This document shows positions 43,677-51,265 of a stretch of 64,000 nt of DNA, one piece after another. The position numbers and the translations under genes were made by a program. The notes beneath the pieces are model-generated. The model was not told the DNA's origin and did not search any database. It was given only the letters and a program-made list of their open reading frames with translations. Origin of the DNA: Vibrio sp. JC009 (GTDB taxonomy: Bacteria > Pseudomonadota > Gammaproteobacteria > Enterobacterales > Vibrionaceae); NCBI RefSeq assembly GCF_029016485.1, contig NZ_CP092107.1:1820984-1884983 (forward strand), in the 5' to 3' direction. Every line of letters starts with the position of its first letter. Within the stretch, counting starts at the first letter, position 1.

Positions 43677-44693
43677 ATGGCTAAACTTATTTTACACATT
43701 GGTACGCACAAAACCGGAACAACAACCATCCAACAAGACTTATATGATAATATAGACGCCCTTGAATCAAATAAAATTCTTTATCCTACGTACTCTAAGT
43801 TTCTTGGTATCAAAGATCATTATGCACATTTAGATATAGCAAAAGCTATTATGGATGATAGCGAAACGATAAATAGAGATAAAGTTGTCTCTTTTTTTAA
43901 GGACGTTTATTCATACTCCAATGAAAATGATATTGAAAAAGTTATAATTAGTGCAGAACCGTTTTATCGGGGGTTATGGCCTGAATGTGAATGTGAATGT
44001 GAATGTGAATTTTGGGAAAAAAAAGATGCATACATTAATTATTTATCACAAATAACTTGTTTTGATGACATAGAAGTTGTCATAGTTCTTAGAAAACAAG
44101 ATGACTATTTGGAGTCTCTATATAACGAACAGGTAAAAGTTACCAGATACTCTAAGAATATCATGACATTTTACAAAGAATTTCATGAACGGTTTGAGTA
44201 TAAGAAACAAATAGAACACTGGCAAAAATATTTTCCTACGATCAATGTCCTTACGTTTGATGAGCTCATAAATAATGGGAATCTTACTAAAACCTTTTTA
44301 GAAAATCTAAATATTGACAACTCTATACTAGAACAACTTAATTTTCCTAACAGAATTGCTAACGAATCATGGCCCTTAGAGATTGTTGAATTGAAGCGTC
44401 AGCTAAATGGATCTATGATGAGTTTAAATGAGCTTCGACAATTTCGCTCTATGTTTACTGGTTTAAACTTAAAAGAAATTGGTAAGTTTACTTTTAAGTA
44501 TACTAGGCTTGATGAGAATGCAAGAAGTAAAATTTTAGATGATCATTGCCTAGATAACGAATCTATTTTAAAAAACTACTTTTCTGAAAATCAAGCTGAA
44601 TTATTTCCAGCTAAAAGAAATAGTTATCCTGTGGTTACAACAATTAATACTGCGAACGCTATAGCGATGTTATATAAGTTGAATTTCAAATGA
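43677..44693 (+). CDS. Sulfotransferase-like protein
   Basis: A 338-residue protein. The N terminus LILHIGTHKTGTTTIQ (residues 3-18) is the 5'-phosphosulfate (PAPS) binding loop of sulfotransferases, and IEVVIVLRKQDDYLESLYNEQV (about 140-160) fits the 3'-phosphate-binding region (the conserved Arg and Ser). It would move sulfate from PAPS to a capsule sugar. PAPS-making genes cysD, cysN and cysC lie 12-18 kb downstream. A hexanucleotide repeat (GAATGT) encodes ECECECEC near residue 102. The gene is AT-rich and overlaps the next by four bases (ATGA). Confidence is limited by divergence outside the PAPS loop. Confidence 0.72.
   Translation: MAKLILHIGTHKTGTTTIQQDLYDNIDALESNKILYPTYSKFLGIKDHYAHLDIAKAIMDDSETINRDKVVSFFKDVYSYSNENDIEKVIISAEPFYRGLWPECECECECEFWEKKDAYINYLSQITCFDDIEVVIVLRKQDDYLESLYNEQVKVTRYSKNIMTFYKEFHERFEYKKQIEHWQKYFPTINVLTFDELINNGNLTKTFLENLNIDNSILEQLNFPNRIANESWPLEIVELKRQLNGSMMSLNELRQFRSMFTGLNLKEIGKFTFKYTRLDENARSKILDDHCLDNESILKNYFSENQAELFPAKRNSYPVVTTINTANAIAMLYKLNFK
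43983..44010 (+). repeat. Hexanucleotide repeat GAATGT in the sulfotransferase-like gene
   Basis: TGAATG/GAATGT is repeated four to five times (43983-44010), coding for alternating Glu-Cys. Changes in copy number would keep the frame. Confidence 0.85.
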
Positions 44694-45457
44694 TTAATAA
44701 AATTAGAAATAAGTTACTTAATTTAAGTTCAAAAAATCATGTAGTCATTGATATTGTGACTAAAGATCATATATCTGGTACGGTTAAATATACGAATAAA
44801 AAATTCATCCAATTTTTAATAGATTCAGGTGCTAAAGAGTATAGTCACGATGTGGTGTTAAATTATTCTGATCAAGAACGGGTTCGTTTTTCGATACCAT
44901 ATAGCATGAAAGGAAATACTGTATTTGTTACCTGTCGAGACTATCGATTCAAAGCGAAATATGATAAGCGTACTCATGTAAACTTTAGTATTGATTCTAT
45001 TAATAAAAACGTGATTTCTGGTTGGGCTTTTGACTGTGATGAAGAAACAAATGATGTTATCTCATCAATTTTAATTGATGGAAAGATTCCTGAATATATT
45101 TTAGAGTATATTGAACGCGCGGATATTAATTCAATTCTTGAATTAAATAATTGCAAGCTTGGATTTAATATAACAGTAAGTCCAAAGTTTCTTAATGTTG
45201 GAAAAAATAAAGTGACAATTATGTTTAAGTCAGGAAGTAGTTTTGATGCAGATATCGAAATTTCTCCTGATGACTACCTTAGACTAGAACTATTATATAA
45301 AAGAACAAATGAAAGCCTTTTTAGGAATAAAGTGCAAGAGCAGATAGATGAGATATATGATGAAATAGTAAACACAGATATATCCGGTTCTGATTTAGAA
45401 AAAACAATATCTACGCTTATTATTAAAGTGGCTGAAATCAATGCAAAGCTCTCGTAA
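44690..45457 (+). CDS. Unrecognised capsule-locus protein with SGWAFD domain
   Basis: A 255-residue protein that I do not recognise as an enzyme. Its central part has NVISGWAFDCDEETNDVISSILIDGK, close in pattern to the HITGWYISHNNDHKFKLFANG domain at the N terminus of the next protein; both then have a G.R or LGFNI strand (GFRIPI and LGFNITV), as in small beta-sandwich domains fused to glycosyltransferases. The C terminus (about 215-255) is a helical, charged segment. No signal peptide. It overlaps the sulfotransferase-like gene by four bases and the next gene by 17, so it is cotranslated. Possibly carbohydrate binding; that is inference. Confidence 0.55.
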   Translation: MINKIRNKLLNLSSKNHVVIDIVTKDHISGTVKYTNKKFIQFLIDSGAKEYSHDVVLNYSDQERVRFSIPYSMKGNTVFVTCRDYRFKAKYDKRTHVNFSIDSINKNVISGWAFDCDEETNDVISSILIDGKIPEYILEYIERADINSILELNNCKLGFNITVSPKFLNVGKNKVTIMFKSGSSFDADIEISPDDYLRLELLYKRTNESLFRNKVQEQIDEIYDEIVNTDISGSDLEKTISTLIIKVAEINAKLS

Positions 45458-46616
45458 GCTTTTTCGGTTGCCTTTATTATTTTCATCTTCGCAAGGAGCG
45501 CTGGATTGTATACATGAAGGGCACATAACTGGCTGGTATATATCACACAATAATGATCATAAATTTAAATTATTTGCTAATGGAACTTTTTTGGGGTTAT
45601 ATTCATGTAATTCTTTCCGTCCTGACTTAATAAATATATCTGATAAAGAGCTTTGTGGATTTAGGATACCAATTTGTCCTAGCCTGCTAATAAATCGTAG
45701 AATATCTTTTAAGCTAACCGATTGCTTAGGGAAAGTTGTTTGTAAAAAAACACTGATAATTGAGAACCAAAATTCCACTTATAATACAAATTTCGACTTG
45801 AAGGACTATTTATATTGGGCCAGAGAAAATAGTCTCACTCCTTATGGTCTTTATAATTTTAGTCATAAATTGATTCATACGCAAAAGAGTTTTCAAAAAC
45901 GACTGACTACATATAATAATGAATTGATTAAGTTTTCAATAATTATCCCGACTTATAATCGTTCAAAATATATTATTGACGCTCTGAACTCTGTCAAGCA
46001 GCAAACGTACTCTAATTATGAAGTTATCATAGTTGATGATGGTAGCGATGATAATACTAAGCAAGCTGTGAAAAATTTTATCAGCGATGACTCTAAGTTT
46101 CAATATATCAACTATCAACCAAATAGAGGTGTGTCTATAGCAAGAAATATAGGTATTAAACAAGCATCAGGTGATGTGATTGCATTTTTGGATAGTGATA
46201 ATACTTGGGATAGTTCATACTTAAGAACGTTATCATATTTTTATGATAAATATAACTGGGTGGATTCATATTATACAGGTATGGAGATTTGGATATCTGA
46301 TGCAGTCAACTATTTTTATAAAACTGGCATAATGATGCGAAAATTTTCCTATGAGTCGTTGAAAATAAGCAATTATATTGACCTAAATTGTTTTAGTTAT
46401 CGTAGTTCCAAAAAATACTATTTTGATCAAAAACTAAATAGATTAGTTGACTGGGAATATATCTTACGTATAGCTAGAACAAATAACATACGACTAATAC
46501 CATTATCTTTGGTTAGATATCAAATTTATGAAAATCTTATTAGAATTACTAATTCGGTGGAAATAAAACATAACTTGGACTTAATAAAAACATACATTCA
46601 GGATCATCAAAAGTGA
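45441..46616 (+). CDS. GT2 glycosyltransferase with N-terminal GWY domain
   Basis: A 391-residue protein. Residues about 20-110 form a beta-rich domain (GHITGWYISHNNDHKFKLFANG...CGFRIPI) shared in pattern with the previous protein. Residues about 165-390 are a family 2 glycosyltransferase: KFSIIIPTYNRSKYIIDALNSV, VIIVDDGSDDNTKQ, GVSIARNIGIK and the DxD-type FLDSDNTWDS. It reads on the plus strand with 17 bp overlap onto the upstream gene. The stop is followed within 25 bp by a truncated IS3-family element. Confidence 0.78.
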   Translation: MQSSRKLFRLPLLFSSSQGALDCIHEGHITGWYISHNNDHKFKLFANGTFLGLYSCNSFRPDLINISDKELCGFRIPICPSLLINRRISFKLTDCLGKVVCKKTLIIENQNSTYNTNFDLKDYLYWARENSLTPYGLYNFSHKLIHTQKSFQKRLTTYNNELIKFSIIIPTYNRSKYIIDALNSVKQQTYSNYEVIIVDDGSDDNTKQAVKNFISDDSKFQYINYQPNRGVSIARNIGIKQASGDVIAFLDSDNTWDSSYLRTLSYFYDKYNWVDSYYTGMEIWISDAVNYFYKTGIMMRKFSYESLKISNYIDLNCFSYRSSKKYYFDQKLNRLVDWEYILRIARTNNIRLIPLSLVRYQIYENLIRITNSVEIKHNLDLIKTYIQDHQK

Positions 46617-46641
46617 GCATGTGCTTTAGTGTGTAATATCG

Positions 46642-46710
46642 TTGCTGAGCAAGTTGAGGAGCTAGAGATCGTAAAAAAGGCCGCCACCTACTTCGCGAAG
46701 AATCAAAAGT
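46642..46710 (+). pseudogene. IS3 orfA remnant (C-terminal 22 codons)
   Basis: Only the C-terminal leucine-zipper end of OrfA remains (AEQVEELEIVKKAATYFAKNQK then TAG). It overlaps the start region of orfB in the -1 frame, as in intact IS3 elements where OrfAB forms by frameshifting. It has no start codon and cannot make a functional OrfA. Confidence 0.8.
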
Positions 46711-46726
46711 AGATTACTATGAATTT

Positions 46727-47575
46727 ATGCTCGAACACCTACTGAACTTCAGTGTCGTCCGTATGGCTAAGGTGTTCGGAGTATCTCGAAGTGGGTTTTA
46801 TTACTGGGTTGAGCATCGCCACAAGGCCATTCAGCGCGAAGATAGCCGTAAGGTGCTTGATACGGTCAAAGAGGCTTTTGACAGCAGTAAAGACCGTGAT
46901 GGCGCGAGACGTATCCAAAAAGAACTGGCAGATAACGGTGATAGTCACAACGTCAAAACCATTGCCGCCAGTATGAAACGTCAGGATTTGACCCCAAAAG
47001 CTGCACGCAAGTTTAAGTGTACAACGGACAGCAAGCACAAAATGCCTGTTGCTCCGAACCTGTTGGCTCAAGATTTTAACGCAACGGCTCCGAACCAAAA
47101 GTGGGCTGGTGATATTACTTATCTTGCCACTAGCGAAGGCTGGTTATATTTGGCGGTAATTATTGATCTGTACTCACGTCAGGTGATCGGCTGGTCTATG
47201 GATACAAGAATGACGGCAACTTTAGTCTGCGATGCACTATCGATGGCTCTGTTCCGTCGAGGGTTCCCTGAGCAGGTTATTGTTCATAGTGATCGAGGTA
47301 GCCAGTACTGTTCAAAAGACTATCGAGATCTCATAACTGCTTATAATCTAAAACAAAGTATGAGTAGAAAAGGAAATTGCTGGGATAACGCTTGTGTCGA
47401 GAGCTTCTTCCATTCAATGAAAGTTGAAGCGATCCAATATGAGCCGATCATGACGAGAGGTGAGATGCGCCAAACGATCTTTGAATATATAGAGGTTGAT
47501 TATAATCGGACAAGAAGGCACAGTGCTCTTGGGTATCTGAGCCCAGTTAACTTTGAAAATCAAAATGTCGCTTAA
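46727..47575 (+). CDS. IS3-family transposase OrfB
   Basis: A 282-residue OrfB with a complete DDE integrase core: WAGDITYLATSEGWLYLAVIIDLYSRQVIGW (first Asp), VIVHSDRGSQYCS (second Asp) and WDNACVESFFHSMKVE (Glu), ending YNRTRRHSALGYLSPVNFE. It is normally read as an OrfAB fusion by -1 frameshift; the upstream frame continues as DYYEFMLEHLL. As orfA is truncated here, the element cannot transpose on its own. Confidence 0.92.
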   Translation: MLEHLLNFSVVRMAKVFGVSRSGFYYWVEHRHKAIQREDSRKVLDTVKEAFDSSKDRDGARRIQKELADNGDSHNVKTIAASMKRQDLTPKAARKFKCTTDSKHKMPVAPNLLAQDFNATAPNQKWAGDITYLATSEGWLYLAVIIDLYSRQVIGWSMDTRMTATLVCDALSMALFRRGFPEQVIVHSDRGSQYCSKDYRDLITAYNLKQSMSRKGNCWDNACVESFFHSMKVEAIQYEPIMTRGEMRQTIFEYIEVDYNRTRRHSALGYLSPVNFENQNVA

Positions 47576-47605
47576 TGAAGTGTCCAGTCTGGCTGGTGCA
47601 GATCA

Positions 47606-47683
47606 GAAGTTCAAATGCACTGGCGACTGGACGTTGGAGTGAATGAAGATAGCTGTCGAATTCAGCGAGAGCATGCCGGTGAG
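47606..47683 (+). mobile_element. ISAs1 remnant, left of IS66 insertion
   Basis: Matches about 37169-37246 of the intact ISAs1 element (TTCAAATG..., GGCGACTGGACGTTGGA, GAATGAAGATAGCTGTCG). Its left end is cut at the IS3 right end; on the right it is broken by the IS66 element. It ends in the target duplication CCGGTGAG (47676-47683). Confidence 0.9.
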
Positions 47684-47718
47684 GTAAGCGTTCACCAGTA
47701 GGTACTTGACCTGGGGGA

Positions 47719-48957
47719 TCACAGGCCAAATACGTTAGGGTAAGGTTGCCGAAGGGTAACGGCCTGCACGATTTCGGTTAGAGACGACAAGGTAGACATT
47801 CCTCGCTTATTGCAGGTCTCAACGAGTGAATGCATACGGCCTCTGAACTTGTCACCTGCATCAGATGTCGTGCCATAGCTGATTTTTCGTTGGATGACGC
47901 AACCTCGTATCCGCCGCTCCGCTTCGTTATTGGTTAGTGGTATGGAGGTATCGGTCAAGAACAGCCATAAGCTTTGTCGATGAGATTGTAGTTTTTCACA
48001 TCGGCCTTTGTAACGTTGTACTACTATTCCGCTGCCTTTTTGAAGCCAGTGGTCAAACGATTTTCGAAGCCGGTTCATGCGCCGGATATACTGTTCGTAC
48101 TGGATTTCCGCATTTTCAAAACGGTGACGTGTTCTAAAAACCATATTGGCGATATGCGTCAGGCGTTTTCCTACAAAAGCAGTATAACCAGCACCGCTAT
48201 AATCGGCGATTTGCTGCAGATTTCGCTTTACATGAGCCCAACATAATTGGTGTTTTTCTGGCTTCAACCAGTTATAGCTTGGACATTGGTCGGTGACAAC
48301 CAGACCGGTATAGTTCTCACCTAACACAGTTTTCGCTGAATGAGCTGAGCGAGAGAACAAGATCTTTTCGTAGACAAGGTCTTCACTGGCAACAAGCCAG
48401 CACCAGCGTAAACTTTCTTCTCCATTGCGAGGGTGAGAAGTTTCATCAACATGAACCAGTGGCGCTCTTTGGATACTATCTTGGATTGCGTGGTGTAACG
48501 GAGTCAGCATTGAAGCGACTTTGGTCTGTGCTTCGCTGATGGCCCCAACTGAGAATGTTGTTCCAAGTTGCTCTTTTAACAGCGAACGGATCTTGCGGAT
48601 ACCTAAATGATATTGCCCAGCTAACACAGCGATATAGCTGAGCAGGTTGGGCCCCATGATACCTTGGGATACATTCTCGGGTTTCTTTGCTCTAACGACC
48701 TCATTGCAATGGCGGCACTGGCCCGAAAATAATCGGTACTCAGTGATATCGACAGTTGGCTTTGGTATCTCGTGCACCTGGTGTCGATAAAACGGCTTAT
48801 CGTGAACTGAGATCTCTGATTCACCGCAGCACGGACAAGTTGAGTCAGGCAAACAATCGATGACAACGTCGGTGTCTTTTAGCTTCGAGAGTTGTCGTTG
48901 ACACCCTGGGTGGCCTTGTTTAGCTCCTCTCGGATTGCGGCCACCAGAGCTTTGAGC
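47719..48957 (-). CDS. IS66 TnpC, C-terminal part in the -1 frame
   Basis: This 412-codon frame begins at the shift point and has no strong start of its own. It reads AQSSGGRNPRG then GHPGCQRQL (the IS66 linker), the zinc-finger-like CPCCG and CRHCN pairs, the DDE core (VHVDETSH first Asp, LVVTDQCPSYNW second Asp) and PLTNNEAERRIRG with the catalytic Glu, ending in the family C terminus. With the N-terminal frame at 48879-49145 a -1 shift on A AAA AAG gives about 475 residues, the normal TnpC size. A TTG at 48852 is the only evident internal start. Confidence 0.82.
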   Translation of the reverse strand, partial: AQSSGGRNPRGAKQGHPGCQRQLSKLKDTDVVIDCLPDSTCPCCGESEISVHDKPFYRHQVHEIPKPTVDITEYRLFSGQCRHCNEVVRAKKPENVSQGIMGPNLLSYIAVLAGQYHLGIRKIRSLLKEQLGTTFSVGAISEAQTKVASMLTPLHHAIQDSIQRAPLVHVDETSHPRNGEESLRWCWLVASEDLVYEKILFSRSAHSAKTVLGENYTGLVVTDQCPSYNWLKPEKHQLCWAHVKRNLQQIADYSGAGYTAFVGKRLTHIANMVFRTRHRFENAEIQYEQYIRRMNRLRKSFDHWLQKGSGIVVQRYKGRCEKLQSHRQSLWLFLTDTSIPLTNNEAERRIRGCVIQRKISYGTTSDAGDKFRGRMHSLVETCNKRGMSTLSSLTEIVQAVTLRQPYPNVFGL

Positions 48958-49145
48958 TTTTTTCGTTCAGCTCGCTCTTTGGGACCATCGGAAGAAGGAG
49001 GCTTTGAAGAATTGGAGCAACTGGTTTTCAATTTATCTTCATAGTGACGTAGTTGCTCCCACAACTCTTCGATGAGTGCGTTAGCTTCTTTGATATCAGA
49101 GGCAACAGGTGCCGCTTCTGCGAATTTGGATTTCTTCTTTTTCAT
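48879..49145 (-). CDS. IS66 TnpC, N-terminal part (frame 0)
   Basis: An 88-residue frame from ATG 49145: MKKKKSKFAE, a helical IKEANALIEELWEQLRHYEDKL segment and SNSSKPPSSDGPKERAERKK, the conserved IS66 N terminus (SKPPSSDG). After codon CGA the sequence A AAA AAG (complement of 48957-48963) lies in phase for a -1 slip into the downstream transposase frame. In frame 0 it soon stops after KATQGVNDNSRS. It is either a programmed-frameshift product or a frameshift mutant. Confidence 0.78.
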   Translation of the reverse strand: MKKKKSKFAEAAPVASDIKEANALIEELWEQLRHYEDKLKTSCSNSSKPPSSDGPKERAERKKLKALVAAIREELNKATQGVNDNSRS

Positions 49146-49255
49146 ATCAACAGCATGAAGGCTGAAAAAGATCACTCAAGAAGAAAAAGTAGATCAAGTG
49201 CGGTGGGTCACACTTGATTTGTCAATGAGGGACTGGTGAACGCTTACCCGGTGAG

Positions 49256-49409
49256 AACTTAGCAGTAGTTCGGCATATAGCTTTAAACCTGCTGACGGAA
49301 GAGAAAACTTTCAAGGCGGGAATAAAGAGGAAGCAGAAGAAGGCGAACAGAAGTAACGCCTATCTTTCTCAAGTCCTAGCAGGGCAAGGGGCTTCGTAAT
49401 CTTGCCCTG
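49256..49409 (+). mobile_element. ISAs1 remnant, right of IS66 insertion
   Basis: Matches the last ~155 bp of the intact ISAs1 element (AACTTAGCAGTAGTTCGG... to CTTGCCCTG, 49401-49409), with a few substitutions. It continues the segment at 47606-47683. Confidence 0.92.
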
Positions 49410-49468
49410 AATAGTAATCATAGAGATAAACTAGTAATTCGGTTCTGGTTTGCATCTCGGTTAATCGA

Positions 49469-50152
49469 ATGTTTTCCTTGGAAAAAAATACATATTGTCA
49501 CGAGTCAAAAATGGAAAAAAAAGATAATCCGGTTTTTACTAACTCGATAAATTATTGGGAACAAAGGTATGCAAACGGGCGAACCTCAGGAGCCGGCTCC
49601 TACAACAAGTTAGCATCATTCAAAGCTCAGGTTATTAATAGCTTTGTTGAAGAAAAAGGAATTAATACTATTTTAGAGTTTGGCTGTGGTGATGGAAATC
49701 AATTATCGTTTGCCAAATATCCTAAGTATGTAGGACTTGACGTTAGTCAAACCGCAATAGAATTGTGTAAAAAACGATTCCAAGATGATCTTAACAAAAC
49801 TTTTTATTTGGTAGAACATTACACGAATGAAACAGCAGAACTGGCATTATCGTTAGATGTTATTTATCATTTGGTCGAGGATTGTGTATATGATGACTAT
49901 ATGAGAAAATTGTTTAATGCTTCGGAAAACTATGTGATTATATATTCCAGTAACTTCGATAGCGGTGACGGGGAGTGGGCCGAACATGTTAGACATAGAC
50001 ACTTCTCAACCTGGGTTGATGATAATGCTCCGAATTGGAAGCTAATTTCATATATCAAGAATAAGTATCCTTATACAGGTAGCCATAAAACGGGGACTTT
50101 AGCTGATTTTTATATATATAAACGTACTAACCTAATATCTACACGTCAATAA
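49469..50152 (+). CDS. SAM-dependent methyltransferase
   Basis: A 227-residue class I methyltransferase. Motif I is ILEFGCGDGNQL (residues about 69-80), followed by the acidic VGLDVSQTAIELC loop that binds the SAM ribose. The IYHLVEDCVYDDYM segment is the post-motif region common in sugar or lipid methyltransferases of O-antigen loci. Start uncertain: ATG 49469 gives the full frame, but ATG 49511 (MEKKDNPVF) may be the real start, as sequence before it follows the ISAs1 remnant. It probably methylates a sugar or phosphate of the capsule; substrate unknown. Confidence 0.78.
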   Translation: MFSLEKNTYCHESKMEKKDNPVFTNSINYWEQRYANGRTSGAGSYNKLASFKAQVINSFVEEKGINTILEFGCGDGNQLSFAKYPKYVGLDVSQTAIELCKKRFQDDLNKTFYLVEHYTNETAELALSLDVIYHLVEDCVYDDYMRKLFNASENYVIIYSSNFDSGDGEWAEHVRHRHFSTWVDDNAPNWKLISYIKNKYPYTGSHKTGTLADFYIYKRTNLISTRQ

Positions 50153-50387
50153 TGTGTAGATAGATGTGTAATGTCATTTAAAGAACTGGGTTGTGAGAGT
50201 TACTTGGGGGGTTAGTAATTCTAAACAGAAAGTCGAAATTTTCCGTGAACGCGTTAATCAACCCATCTATGTCAATGTTATTATAGGTTGCAGGTAGCGT
50301 AAGTGGTTGGAGATGGGTGAAGGTGCCTATTTTTTCACAGAGCTTGGGACGGTTTTTGAGGGACTTGGCCTGTAAATAAATTCTAAA
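50153..50387. other. Gap before the acyltransferase with a startless minus-strand open frame
   Basis: No confident gene. On the minus strand an open frame of about 85 codons ends at TAA 50178-50180 and reads into the acyltransferase gene; it lacks ATG and contains YLQAKSLKNRPKLCEKI. It may be a remnant or part of a dispersed repeat. The plus strand has no supported frame. Confidence 0.35.
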
Positions 50388-51182
50388 TTGAACAAAAATG
50401 CGAGTGCAAAAGTGAGTATTGTTGAATATAGTTTTAAAAAAGAGATTCCAGCAAAATTAAAAAAATCTACATATAACTCTTTATCAATCCATGAAGCTAG
50501 CTTAGACGGCTTTTATTTAAGTAAGAAACATTCTACAGATGATTTGGAAATTTATTTAAAAGTTGGTACAAAGGCAAGGCTACCAACCATTATTACAGTT
50601 GATCCGAAAATTAAGTCAAAAGTTTTTATTGCCGGCAATTATGATAACAGGTTTAAGATAAAGATCGTGGAAGGAGGGGCTAGTATTTTTCTTGGAGGTA
50701 ATACTAAATGGTGCAGATTTTCCGGCAGTCTTGAAGTCAAGGGAAGTAGTTATGTAGTGTTAGGAAGGGGGTGTTCTTCGAATGATTGTGAGATTAAAGT
50801 TAGCTCTCAGTCTATTATAATCGGAGACGATTGTATGTTTGCTGAAGGTGTGAAGATAAGGACACATAGTGGACATGGCTTTTTAATGTTAGATAGTGGT
50901 GATGTAAAAACCGTATCAAGTCCTTTGTTGATAGAACCCCATGTATGGTTAGGTCAAGACGCAAAAATTTTCTTATGTGAATATATTGGTGCATGTAGTG
51001 TCGTTGGTTATGGTTGCTTAGTATCAAAACGAGTTGAAAGATTTACTACAGTTAAAGGTTCTCCTCCTATTGCAAGAAGTATGAATGAAAAATTGTGGTT
51101 GAGAAGCTTTAATAATAGAAATGAAGAGCTTGCCAAAAAAGCATATTATCAATTTATATTGAAGAATAATAGTGCTTTGTAG
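50388..51182 (+). CDS. Hexapeptide-repeat acyltransferase
   Basis: A 264-residue protein with a left-handed beta-helix of irregular hexapeptides over residues about 100-230 (VVLGRGCSSNDCEI, SIIIGDDCMFAEGVKIRTHSGHGF, VWLGQDAKIFLCEYIGACSVVGYGCLV), typical of O-acetyltransferases that decorate capsule sugars using acetyl-CoA. The conserved catalytic histidine is likely in RTHSGHG. Start is uncertain: TTG 50388 begins the open frame, GTG 50412 is an alternative and no ATG fits. AT-rich like its neighbours. Confidence 0.75.
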   Translation: MNKNASAKVSIVEYSFKKEIPAKLKKSTYNSLSIHEASLDGFYLSKKHSTDDLEIYLKVGTKARLPTIITVDPKIKSKVFIAGNYDNRFKIKIVEGGASIFLGGNTKWCRFSGSLEVKGSSYVVLGRGCSSNDCEIKVSSQSIIIGDDCMFAEGVKIRTHSGHGFLMLDSGDVKTVSSPLLIEPHVWLGQDAKIFLCEYIGACSVVGYGCLVSKRVERFTTVKGSPPIARSMNEKLWLRSFNNRNEELAKKAYYQFILKNNSAL

Positions 51183-51265
51183 GTGATGTTGGATTTAATT
51201 ACTGTAACCCGAAAATAATAGATAAACATGCTGTAGTCAGTATCCTCATCATGGCTTGAATTCTT

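Larger units (their letters stand above)
46642..47605 (+). mobile_element. IS3-family element, truncated at its left end
   Basis: The left end and most of orfA are missing; what is left of orfA encodes AEQVEELEIVKKAATYFAKNQK. The right end is intact, ending TGGTGCAGATCA (complement TGATCTGCACCA, an IS3-group end) at about 47605. It is inserted in or fused to an ISAs1 remnant. Confidence 0.82.
47684..49247 (-). mobile_element. Complete IS66-family element (single-TnpC type)
   Basis: A 1564-bp element with 16-bp perfect inverted repeats GTAAGCGTTCACCAGT at both ends and an 8-bp target duplication CCGGTGAG (47676-47683 and 49248-49255), as is typical of IS66. It has only a TnpC-type gene, split in two frames on the minus strand, and lacks tnpA/tnpB. 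It is inserted in an ISAs1 remnant. Confidence 0.92.

Noticed and set aside
40893..46616. Wzx/Wzy flippase and polymerase among the capsule genes
   Set aside because: None of the proteins here has the many membrane helices required; export genes present are of the ABC type.
47719..49145. IS66 transposase as two independent genes
   Set aside because: The two frames join into one normal TnpC by a -1 shift; the second has no good start. They are listed as two parts of one product.
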